5,250 nt of DNA from Bacillota bacterium (GTDB lineage: Bacteria > Bacillota > Sulfobacillia > Sulfobacillales > Sulfobacillaceae). The position numbers were made by a program, and so were the translations under genes. The DNA lies in assembly GCA_023381095.1 (NCBI GenBank), contig JAMCTO010000306.1, positions 1-5,250 of the forward strand, read 5' to 3'. Below the pieces are notes generated by a model that had not been told where the DNA came from, made no database searches, and worked only from the letters and a program-made list of their open reading frames with translations. Shown piece after piece: positions 1 through 5,250 of the stretch (its first letter is position 1; each line of letters begins with the position of its first letter).

Positions 1-733
1 TGAGGATTTCCCAGGCCACTCGCAGTTCTTCTTCTCCCGGTGCGGTCAGTGAAACCCGAATGGTGTCGCCAATACCTTCTGCCAAAAGCGTTCCCAGTCC
101 CACGGCAGATTTAATGGTGCCTTGCAATAAGGTGCCGGCCTCGGTAACCCCCAAATGCAAGGGGTAATCATACGATTTGGCCATTAAACGATAGGCTGCC
201 ACCATGGTAGGCACATCCGAGGCTTTTAACGAAACCACAATGTTGTCATAGTCCAGGTCATTGAGGATCCGAATGTGGCGGGCGGCCGATTCCACCATGG
301 TCTCTGCCGTACGTCCCAAGTCATGCAGCAGGCCTTTTTCAATAGAACCCGAGTTGACACCGATACGAATCGGAATTTGCCGTTCCTTAGCCGCCTTCAC
401 CACTTGTTCCACCCGATCCCGATCTCCAATGTTGCCGGGGTTCAGTCGCAACTTATCCACGCCTCCGCGAATTACAGTTAGAGCTAAGCGGTAATCAAAA
501 TGAATATCCGCCACCACTGGAATCGGGGAGTGTTTGACAATGGTTGCTACCGCTTGAGCGGCTTCTTGGTCCGGCACAGCAACCCGCACCAACTCGCAGC
601 CCACAGCAACGTAGCGCCGAATCTCATCAAGGGTCGCTTCAACATCGCGGGTATCGGTCTTGGTCATCCCCTGCACCACCACGGGGGCTCCGCCGCCAAT
701 GGTAAGATCACGCACTTTGACCGCTTTTGTCAT
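1..733 (-). CDS. ispG: 4-hydroxy-3-methylbut-2-en-1-yl diphosphate synthase IspG (GcpE), partial, C-terminus off window
   Basis: IspG is the cytosolic iron-sulfur enzyme that reductively converts 2-C-methyl-D-erythritol 2,4-cyclodiphosphate to HMBPP, the penultimate step of the MEP isoprenoid pathway. The 244 visible residues are the TIM-barrel domain. Family motifs in order are [11 protein letters not shown] (about residues 20-30; most homologues have VQSMTNTDTRD), [61 protein letters not shown] and [19 protein letters not shown]. The family is usually about 350-400 residues in bacteria with this two-domain form, so the C-terminal [4Fe-4S] domain with its three Cys and one Glu ligands lies beyond position 1. 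The ATG at 733 is chosen because AGGAGGG lies 7 bases upstream. It follows rseP after 60 bases on the same strand, and dxr of the same pathway is two genes upstream, so co-transcription is likely. Identity is very secure; only the missing end is unseen. Confidence 0.96.
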   Translation of the reverse strand, partial: MTKAVKVRDLTIGGGAPVVVQGMTKTDTRDVEATLDEIRRYVAVGCELVRVAVPDQEAAQAVATIVKHSPIPVVADIHFDYRLALTVIRGGVDKLRLNPGNIGDRDRVEQVVKAAKERQIPIRIGVNSGSIEKGLLHDLGRTAETMVESAARHIRILNDLDYDNIVVSLKASDVPTMVAAYRLMAKSYDYPLHLGVTEAGTLLQGTIKSAVGLGTLLAEGIGDTIRVSLTAPGEEELRVAWEIL

Positions 734-740
734 CAGAAAT

Positions 741-752
741 CCCTCCTGAGGG
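741..752 (-). promoter_or_regulatory. ispG ribosome binding site within a short inverted repeat
   Basis: Read on the minus strand this is CCCTCAGGAGGG. The AGGAGGG part (741-747) is a near-ideal Shine-Dalgarno sequence, 7 bases before the ispG ATG. The preceding CCCT (749-752) can pair with the AGGG (741-744), giving a 4-bp stem with a 4-base loop that includes part of the ribosome binding site. Such a small stem is weak and a regulatory role is only speculation. It is the strongest site-level feature in the 60-base rseP-ispG gap, where I see no convincing promoter or terminator. Confidence 0.7.
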
Positions 753-793
753 TCTTTTCCATTTGAGGTACTTGCCCTGGTCTTATCTTACCA

Positions 794-1828
794 TTAGAAC
801 GGCGCCCCAACATGAAAGAAGTGCACGATATCGTGGTAGGTCACCAGCAAAACAAATAACATCAGCACCACAAACCCTACCATATGAATCATGTTTTCCC
901 GATCCGGATCCATGGCTTTGCGACGCACTCCTTCCAGTCCCAGAAGAAACAGGCGGCTTCCGTCCAATACCGGAATTGGCAATACGTTAAAGAGCCCTAA
1001 GTTGGCCGACAAAGCTGCAGCCAGCAGCACCAGATAGGGCAATCCGTCCTGCGCTGCCTGACTCACATACACCGCGATGCCGACAGGACCGGTTAAATCA
1101 AAACGACTTTTCCCAATCACTAAATGATACATCGCGACAAACCATCTTCCGGTAAGACGGACCGTATAGTCCACCCCCGAACGGATCGAGGCGAAGAAAC
1201 CGAGATGGATCATCGCAACTTGCGGTTCGATACCCACGATATACTCTTTAAGTTGTTTGTCGTATCGAGTGTGCACGGTGACAGTTTTCTTCAACCCATG
1301 GCGTTCAATGGTGATGGCCAGAGGCTGATGAGCATGCGAGACAATGGCTTTTTGCAATTCCGTCCAATTGCCAATGGCCCGACGGTCCACTGCGACAATC
1401 TTGTCTCCAGCACGGATTCCCGCCGTATACGCGGGATAATGAGGGACTGTGCTAGCTACTGTAGTAGTGATCGTCGGAGTACCAATGGGACCAAAAGCCA
1501 AGATGTACAAGATCGCCGCCAGCGCCAAATTCATCACCGGCCCGGCAAGAATCACCGAAAATCGCTGCCACAAGGGGCGATTGGGAAAAGCGTCAGGATC
1601 GTTGGTTTTATCCATTTCCATGCCCGCTATGCGAACATAGCCACCTAAAGGGATAATCCTCAGCGAATACTTTGTCTCGCCCCATTGGGGCGAGAATAGA
1701 GCCGGCCCAAATCCCAGAGAAAACTCATTAACCCGCATCCCCATTAATTTCGCCACCAGGTAGTGGCCCAATTCATGCACTGACACTAAAATGCCAAAAA
1801 CCGCCACCAAGGCGATAACTGTCGTCAT
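794..1828 (-). CDS. rseP: RIP metalloprotease RseP/RasP (site-2 protease, M50B family)
   Basis: This is an intramembrane zinc metalloprotease that cleaves transmembrane segments of regulators such as anti-sigma factors after a first cut (RseA in E. coli, RsiW in Bacillus) and clears leftover signal peptides. The 344-residue protein has the zinc motif HELGH at residues 18-22 inside the first membrane helix, then GFGPALF (39-45) and PLGGYVRIAG (60-69). A second membrane helix lies at about 91-113, and a single PDZ-like domain at about 115-200 contains AGIRAGDKIVAVD. GPVGI is at 247-251. The second catalytic motif NVLPIPVLDG (281-290) supplies Asp289, the third zinc ligand, and a final helix is at about 314-332. 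Its length suits the shorter one-PDZ form common in Firmicutes. The ATG at 1828 has a strong Shine-Dalgarno. It sits 31 bases after dxr, its usual Firmicute neighbour. The exact substrate cannot be read from the sequence. Confidence 0.95.
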   Translation of the reverse strand: MTTVIALVAVFGILVSVHELGHYLVAKLMGMRVNEFSLGFGPALFSPQWGETKYSLRIIPLGGYVRIAGMEMDKTNDPDAFPNRPLWQRFSVILAGPVMNLALAAILYILAFGPIGTPTITTTVASTVPHYPAYTAGIRAGDKIVAVDRRAIGNWTELQKAIVSHAHQPLAITIERHGLKKTVTVHTRYDKQLKEYIVGIEPQVAMIHLGFFASIRSGVDYTVRLTGRWFVAMYHLVIGKSRFDLTGPVGIAVYVSQAAQDGLPYLVLLAAALSANLGLFNVLPIPVLDGSRLFLLGLEGVRRKAMDPDRENMIHMVGFVVLMLFVLLVTYHDIVHFFHVGAPF

Positions 1829-1835
1829 GACCCTT

Positions 1836-1845
1836 TCACCTCCCC
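1836..1845 (-). promoter_or_regulatory. Strong ribosome binding site of rseP
   Basis: The minus strand reads GGGGAGGTGA, with GGAGGTGA matching the anti-Shine-Dalgarno end of 16S rRNA over eight bases and lying 7 bases before the ATG at 1828. It occupies much of the 31-base dxr-rseP gap and fixes the rseP start at the ATG just before the first membrane helix. It is the best ribosome binding site in the window. Confidence 0.85.
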
Positions 1846-1859
1846 AGAAAGGCCTCTTG

Positions 1860-3008
1860 TTAGCTCTGGTTCACCAGCCCGTCTGCGGCTTTTCGAGCCC
1901 ATCGATCAGCCTCCAATATTTGCTCCAAATCCCGTACTCGGCCATTGTCGCGAAATCGTTGCACCACGGCCTCTACCACTTCCATGATGCCCAAAAACCT
2001 AATTCTGCTGTCTAAGAAACCCGCTACCGCTACTTCATTGGCCGCATTAAATACGGCTGGCAGCAGTCCTCCAGCTTTCCCCACCGCTCTTGCCAGAGAA
2101 AGTGCAGGGAAAGTTTCCTCGTCCGGTGATTCAAAAGTCAATTGGCGTCCGCTCCAATCCATCGGTGCGACCGAAAGCGGCCATCTTTCTGGCCAACTTA
2201 ACGCCACTTGTACCGGCACTCGCATGTCGGGCCAGCCTAATTGCGCCATGGTTGCTCCATCAACAAATTCCACCATAGAATGAATGATGCTCTGGGGATG
2301 GATGACCACATCCAATTGGTCATAGTCGGCAGCAAACAGTTGATGCGCTTCGATAAGTTCTAATCCCTTATTCATTAATGTCGCCGAATCCACGGTAATC
2401 TTCGGTCCCATCGACCAATTGGGGTGTTTCAGTGCCGCTTCAACAGTCACCTGTTCCAAATCTGCCCGCGTTTTGCCTCGAAACGGACCGCCAGAACACG
2501 TCAGGACAATGCGGGAAAAAGGCTGATCCAAGGCTAAACACTGAAAAATCGCCGAGTGTTCGCTGTCCACTGGAATCAATCGGCTCCCACTCCGCTTGGC
2601 CCGTTCACGGACTAAATCCCCGGCAGCCACCATGGTTTCCTTGTTGGCCAATAAAATGTCAAATCCTTGGTCAATGGCGGTCAGCGTTGGCAGCAATCCC
2701 GCAAATCCACTCATCGCCCCTATTACTCGAGATGGGGGCGCATCGCTAATTGCCGACAATATCGCCGGCATGCCCACCAAAACTTTGAAGTCGGAGTGCG
2801 ATTGGTGGGGAAGCAACTGGGCTCCTGCTTCTTCAGTGGTCAGTCCAATCCAGGCTGGATTAAATTCGGCGGCCAATTCCAACAGCCGTCGACCGTTTTG
2901 CCGCGCCACCAATCCTTCGACTTGATACCGGTCACGATGTTGGCGCAATACTTGCGCCGTGGTTTCGCCCACCGAACCGGTGGCTCCTAGAACAATGACA
3001 TGCATCAT
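1860..3008 (-). CDS. dxr: 1-deoxy-D-xylulose 5-phosphate reductoisomerase (Dxr/IspC)
   Basis: Dxr is the cytosolic NADPH- and divalent-metal-dependent enzyme that rearranges and reduces DXP to 2-C-methyl-D-erythritol 4-phosphate, the committed MEP-pathway step and the target of fosmidomycin. The 382-residue length is normal. The Rossmann NADPH-binding motif GATGSVGETT is at residues 8-17, and AMSGFAGLLPTL at 98-109 is followed by LLANKETMVAAG (119-130). The metal-binding motif PVDSEHSAIFQCL starts at 146, with Asp148 and Glu150. Next come TCSGGPFRG (170-178) and HPNWSMGPKITVDSATLMNK (195-214). Glu217 is the third metal ligand, by analogy with E. coli Asp150/Glu152/Glu231. IHPQSIIHSMVEF (236-248) and the C-terminal helical domain complete it. 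Two consecutive ATGs (3008 and 3005) are possible starts; 3008 is given because GAGGG lies 7 bases upstream, against 10 for 3005. It follows the AI-2E gene by 22 bases and precedes rseP by 31, fitting one transcript. Confidence 0.97.
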   Translation of the reverse strand: MMHVIVLGATGSVGETTAQVLRQHRDRYQVEGLVARQNGRRLLELAAEFNPAWIGLTTEEAGAQLLPHQSHSDFKVLVGMPAILSAISDAPPSRVIGAMSGFAGLLPTLTAIDQGFDILLANKETMVAAGDLVRERAKRSGSRLIPVDSEHSAIFQCLALDQPFSRIVLTCSGGPFRGKTRADLEQVTVEAALKHPNWSMGPKITVDSATLMNKGLELIEAHQLFAADYDQLDVVIHPQSIIHSMVEFVDGATMAQLGWPDMRVPVQVALSWPERWPLSVAPMDWSGRQLTFESPDEETFPALSLARAVGKAGGLLPAVFNAANEVAVAGFLDSRIRFLGIMEVVEAVVQRFRDNGRVRDLEQILEADRWARKAADGLVNQS

Positions 3009-3015
3009 ATGCTAT

Positions 3016-3020
3016 CCCTC
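3016..3020 (-). promoter_or_regulatory. Ribosome binding site of dxr
   Basis: GAGGG on the minus strand lies 7 bases before the ATG at 3008 and 10 before the next ATG at 3005. It falls inside the 22-base gap after the AI-2E/YtvI-like gene. The choice between the two adjacent starts changes the protein by one methionine only. Confidence 0.65.
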
Positions 3021-3030
3021 TTCGCTCGTT

Positions 3031-4059
3031 TTAAGAGGCTTTGATCGCCCCGTGACGGCTCTGGTACATCACTCGCAATCCTAATGCCGTCAAAGGTCCC
3101 ACGATGACGCCAGACGCGCCAAATGTCCGTATCCCTATATACAACGCTCCCAGTGCCACCAACGGATGCAGCCCCATACTAGTCCCCACCAATCGCGGTT
3201 CCAACACTTGGCGTGCAATCGCTACGGTGGCCAAAACCATGCCGAGCTTGGCGGCGGCCAGATAGTGACCAGACATTAGCAATATCGCTGCCCATGGTCC
3301 TAAAATTACCGTGGGTCCAAGATACGGCAGCAAATCCAGCAACCCTGCCAAGACTCCAGCTAATACGGCATAACGAAACCCTGCCACTAGCAATCCTGCC
3401 GTAGTGACCGCTGCCGTAACGCTCACCAGAAACAGTTCCGCCTTGATAAACGCTAGCGTTCCATTTACAATACCATACTTCATCTCCCGATATCGTGTTC
3501 GCATCCCCGGAGGCAGCGTTCGCAATGCCATACGACTGGCCCATCGGTGATCCCGAAGGAGAAAAAATGCGGTTAAGGTGGATAGAATCAGCACGAGCGC
3601 GACATCCGGCACGTGTAGCAAAAACAGCAAAAGTTGCCTCAGCATCCCTTCGGCAACTCGAACCATTCCCCCTAACGAGCTGTTCAGAACCGTAGGATTC
3701 AAATGCAATTGGGAAATCGCCGCTTCCCCCATACCCCGATGATGATCGAGCAGCACTCGCCACTCCTTAACATATTTTGGCAGGCGTTGCGACAACTGGA
3801 CGATTTCCGAGACCAGCAAGGCGATAACTGCACTCATAGTTAAAATTACCAACCCTCCGGCCAACACCAAACTCCCTAATGCGGCGGTCGCCCGGGACAG
3901 TCCCCAATTCTCTAAGCGCTCAGATATCGGGCGCAAGAAGAACGCCATCAACGCCCCCAATAAAAAAGGAAGAATGTATCCGATGCACCAGCGCCAGAAA
4001 CAATAGGCCCCGGCAAGAAACAGGATTGACCATACCATATTGCTCCAGTAGCGGGACAT
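3031..4059 (-). CDS. AI-2E family (PF01594) membrane protein, YtvI/PerM-like
   Basis: This is a 342-residue polytopic inner-membrane protein of the AI-2E/PerM family, whose members are proposed exporters or permeases (AI-2 exporter TqsA, Na+/H+ antiporter-like members, sporulation protein YtvI). Hydrophobic segments lie at about residues 8-42 (two helices), 61-86, 143-168, 203-228, 230-262 (a pair), 265-283 and 299-328. A soluble amphipathic stretch at about 87-142 sits between the third and fourth helices, as in the family. The hallmark C-terminal half has LLDLLPYLGPTVILGPW (240-256), RQVLEPRLVGTSMGLHPL (283-300) and YIGIRTFGASGVIVGP (307-322). The DLLP...PW spacing and the RQ..EP motif recall YtvI of spore formers, but I cannot separate subfamilies without a search, so I give no symbol. 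The ATG at 4059 has GGGGAG 9 bases upstream. It lies 29 bases after cdsA and 22 before dxr, interrupting the usual cdsA-dxr pair, and is probably co-transcribed. The substrate is unknown. Confidence 0.88.
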   Translation of the reverse strand: MSRYWSNMVWSILFLAGAYCFWRWCIGYILPFLLGALMAFFLRPISERLENWGLSRATAALGSLVLAGGLVILTMSAVIALLVSEIVQLSQRLPKYVKEWRVLLDHHRGMGEAAISQLHLNPTVLNSSLGGMVRVAEGMLRQLLLFLLHVPDVALVLILSTLTAFFLLRDHRWASRMALRTLPPGMRTRYREMKYGIVNGTLAFIKAELFLVSVTAAVTTAGLLVAGFRYAVLAGVLAGLLDLLPYLGPTVILGPWAAILLMSGHYLAAAKLGMVLATVAIARQVLEPRLVGTSMGLHPLVALGALYIGIRTFGASGVIVGPLTALGLRVMYQSRHGAIKAS

Positions 4060-4068
4060 TGCGGCACG

Positions 4069-4074
4069 CTCCCC
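4069..4074 (-). promoter_or_regulatory. Ribosome binding site of the AI-2E/YtvI-like gene
   Basis: GGGGAG on the minus strand lies 9 bases before the ATG at 4059, within the 29-base gap after cdsA. It supports the start at residue MSRYW rather than the internal methionine seven codons later. Confidence 0.6.
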
Positions 4075-4088
4075 GTTTTGAGGATATG

Positions 4089-4871
4089 CTAGCTTATGCC
4101 CAAGCCTCTCAATAAATAATAAGCAATTGGCAATGCGAACAACACGGAGTCAAATCGATCCAAAATTCCTCCGTGCCCTGGCAAGAGTACGCCAGAGTCC
4201 TTGACACCCGAATAGCGCTTGATGGAAGACTCCAGCAAGTCCCCCATTTGTCCGGAAATTGAGACCAAGAGCCCGAATAATATGCCATCGATTAGGGTGA
4301 GGCCGCTCCAGTAAGCCGTGCCCATACCCATTAAGATGCCAGCAGCGGTACCTGCTGCCGTGCCTTCCCAAGTTTTCCCCGGACTAATCTTAGGCAGGAG
4401 TCGATGTCTTCCCCATTGGCGACCGATAAAGAAAGCCAACGTATCCGTGGCCCATATAATCAAAAAAAAGCTAAAAGCAATAGTCATCCCGCTAGATAAT
4501 TCTCTAAGGCGAATGACAAAAGAAAAGAAGAGACCCATGTAGAGCGCCCCCCAGGACGTCGTCATGGTGCCTTCAAATGACTCCGGCTTGCGGTTAAGTA
4601 ACGCCACCAGCGCAATTCCCACCGAGCCTAAAGTCAACACCGGCAATGTCCAGGATGGATGGGTGCTGGCCCAAATGAAAGCCCAGACCCACCCTAACGC
4701 CGCAAAGGGAAAGAATTCCACCTTGTGCAGACGCAGCATGCGGTGCAGTTCCCAAATTCCCAATCCGGACAACACCCCAATACCAATCACCAGTACCATG
4801 CCGCCAAAATACAACAAAAGCAGCATGATTGGGATACCAATGGCCGCCGTTAGTACCCGCATTTTCAACAC
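4089..4871 (-). CDS. cdsA: Phosphatidate cytidylyltransferase (CDP-diglyceride synthase) CdsA
   Basis: CdsA is the integral membrane enzyme that joins CTP and phosphatidic acid to give CDP-diacylglycerol, the precursor of phosphatidylglycerol, cardiolipin and other phospholipids. The protein is about 260 residues and highly hydrophobic, with some seven or eight membrane segments. WATDTLAFFIGRQWG (140-154) and KISPGKTWEG (161-170) are family motifs. The full CTP-transferase signature runs from Ser215 to Asp241, reading SSIKR, then KDSG, then LPGHGGILDRFD, and matches the PROSITE-type pattern at every fixed position I recall. The start is uncertain. GTG 4871 gives MLKMRVLTAAIGIP, like the MLKxRV start of many homologues, and has an AGGA-type site 11 bases upstream. 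ATG 4862, three codons later, lacks a good site. The first in-frame ATG at 4931 lies inside uppS and adds an atypical extension. It follows uppS by 13 bases, the normal pairing. Confidence 0.95.
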   Translation of the reverse strand: MLKMRVLTAAIGIPIMLLLLYFGGMVLVIGIGVLSGLGIWELHRMLRLHKVEFFPFAALGWVWAFIWASTHPSWTLPVLTLGSVGIALVALLNRKPESFEGTMTTSWGALYMGLFFSFVIRLRELSSGMTIAFSFFLIIWATDTLAFFIGRQWGRHRLLPKISPGKTWEGTAAGTAAGILMGMGTAYWSGLTLIDGILFGLLVSISGQMGDLLESSIKRYSGVKDSGVLLPGHGGILDRFDSVLFALPIAYYLLRGLGIS

Positions 4872-4872
4872 C

Positions 4873-4899
4873 GTGGCCGCCGTCCTAACTGTGGCCGCC
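4873..4899. repeat. 9-bp direct repeat at the uppS-cdsA junction
   Basis: On the plus strand GTGGCCGCC occurs at 4873-4881 and again at 4891-4899, an 18-base period. On the minus strand one GGCGGCCAC encodes the end of UppS (Gly-Gly-His) and the other lies in the gap before cdsA, with the uppS stop between them. It may be a trace of a small tandem duplication, or chance in a GC-rich stretch. Confidence 0.5.
4880..4886 (-). promoter_or_regulatory. Probable cdsA ribosome binding site overlapping the uppS stop codon
   Basis: AGGACGG on the minus strand overlaps the last two bases of the uppS TAG stop (4885-4887). It is imperfect against AGGAGG but is the best site near the cdsA start. Its end is 8 bases before GTG 4871 and 17 before ATG 4862, so it favours the GTG, or possibly the TTG at 4868. 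The overlap suggests translational coupling between uppS and cdsA. Confidence 0.45.
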
Positions 4900-5250
4900 A
4901 AAACGGCGCTCGCGCATACGGAACACCGCAATCGCCTTTTGCAGCTCTTCGGGGGTAAAATCCGGCCATAACACCTCAGTAATATAAATCTCTGCGTAAG
5001 CCAGTTGCCATAGTAAAAAATTTGATAGGCGCACTTCTCCGCTGGAGCGAATCAATAAATCAGGATCCGGAAGTCCCGCCGTATCCAAATGTTGCTCCAA
5101 GGTGCCGGCATCCAACTCCGGTAACGTTCCCCCCATAGGTTGAGAAGCCAGCCACCGATTAACCGCACGGACCAATTCGTCGCGTCCCCCGTAATTTAGG
5201 GCTAAATTCAACACCATCTTGCTTTGCTCCGCAGTGTCCCGCCGAGACCG
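4885..5250 (-). CDS. uppS: Isoprenyl transferase / undecaprenyl diphosphate synthase UppS, partial, N-terminus off window
   Basis: UppS is the cytosolic cis-prenyltransferase that adds IPP units to farnesyl diphosphate, giving the C55 undecaprenyl diphosphate that carries peptidoglycan and other wall precursors. The 121 visible residues are the C-terminal half. LNLALNYGGRDELVRAVN lies near the window edge. The IPP-binding signature begins DLLIRSSGE and continues VRLSNFLLWQLAYAEIYIT, followed by VLWPDFTPEEL. The two arginines and the serine of R-S-S-G-E-V-R-L-S correspond to E. coli Arg194, Arg200 and Ser202. The usual RTSGE has Ser in place of Thr here, a mild change. The family is about 230-260 residues, so about half is missing, including the catalytic Asp region (DGNGRWA-type motif). 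The frame is open to position 5250, so the ATG at 5217 is internal, not the start. It is the first gene of the visible operon; in relatives frr lies upstream. Confidence 0.95.
   Translation of the reverse strand, partial: RSRRDTAEQSKMVLNLALNYGGRDELVRAVNRWLASQPMGGTLPELDAGTLEQHLDTAGLPDPDLLIRSSGEVRLSNFLLWQLAYAEIYITEVLWPDFTPEELQKAIAVFRMRERRFGGHS

Noticed and set aside
261..766. Short plus-strand open frames opposite ispG
   Set aside because: The minus strand here encodes an uninterrupted, motif-rich IspG, so the plus-strand frames are antisense shadows.
734..793. Possible internal promoter or terminator before ispG
   Set aside because: I see no well-spaced -35/-10 pair and no GC-rich stem followed by a T run on the minus strand; only the ribosome binding site is convincing.
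1124..1648. 174-codon plus-strand open frame antisense to rseP
   Set aside because: It lies wholly opposite the conserved rseP coding sequence, has no recognisable domain or convincing ribosome site, and is best explained as a shadow frame.
3179..3763. 194-codon minus-strand open frame rich in Gly, Ser and Ala inside the AI-2E gene
   Set aside because: It overlaps a clear family member in another frame on the same strand, has low-complexity composition typical of a frame-shifted shadow, and shows no recognisable motif.
1808..3830. Repeated 14-mer CAAGGCGATAACTG at about 1808 and 3818
   Set aside because: Both copies encode similar hydrophobic stretches (V-I-A-L-like) in membrane helices of rseP and the AI-2E gene. 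They are isolated and unflanked, so coincidence through codon use is the likely cause.
4564..4971. 135-codon plus-strand open frame antisense to cdsA and the end of uppS
   Set aside because: It spans two well-supported genes on the other strand and has no recognisable motif, so it is treated as a shadow.
4885..5217. ATG at 5217 as the uppS start
   Set aside because: The frame stays open to the window edge and the upstream residues continue the UppS fold; the visible part lacks the N-terminal catalytic motif, so the gene is truncated by the window rather than short.

Overview
The window holds one tightly packed operon segment in which every recognisable gene is on the minus strand, so the gene order reads right to left: uppS (3' half), cdsA, an AI-2E/YtvI-like membrane protein gene, dxr, rseP/rasP, then ispG (5' two thirds). 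Gaps between genes are 13 to 60 bases, most hold a Shine-Dalgarno-like sequence, and I see no terminator or convincing internal promoter. This suggests a single polycistronic transcript that enters and leaves the window at its edges.

The order uppS-cdsA-dxr-rseP(-ispG) is the classic arrangement of Firmicutes (Bacillus and Clostridia). In many of them frr and pyrH lie upstream of uppS, and ispG and/or proS-polC lie downstream. Purine-rich ribosome binding sites and the YtvI-like protein, whose family is linked to sporulation in Bacillus, also fit a Firmicute. Roughly balanced base composition and the protein style would suit a deep-branching, possibly acidophilic or thermotolerant lineage such as Sulfobacillus and relatives. 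That genus-level idea is inference from memory, not something the sequence proves.

Functionally the segment is an envelope-lipid module. Dxr and IspG catalyse the second and a late step of the MEP pathway, which makes IPP and DMAPP. UppS condenses IPP into undecaprenyl diphosphate, the carrier for peptidoglycan precursors. CdsA makes CDP-diacylglycerol for phospholipids. RseP/RasP is a site-2 intramembrane metalloprotease that clips membrane-bound regulators and signal-peptide remnants. The AI-2E/YtvI-like protein is a polytopic membrane protein of uncertain substrate, and it is the one member that is not part of the textbook cluster.

Region by region: 1-733 ispG (3' end off the window); 734-793 a 60-base gap with the ispG ribosome binding site in a small dyad; 794-1828 rseP; 1860-3008 dxr; 3031-4059 AI-2E/YtvI-like gene; 4089-4871 cdsA; 4885-5250 uppS (5' end off the window). 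No stretch longer than 60 bases lacks a gene. I found no RNA gene, mobile element, CRISPR array or obvious horizontally acquired element. I do not see a previously undescribed system here; the most notable point is the extra membrane-protein gene between cdsA and dxr.
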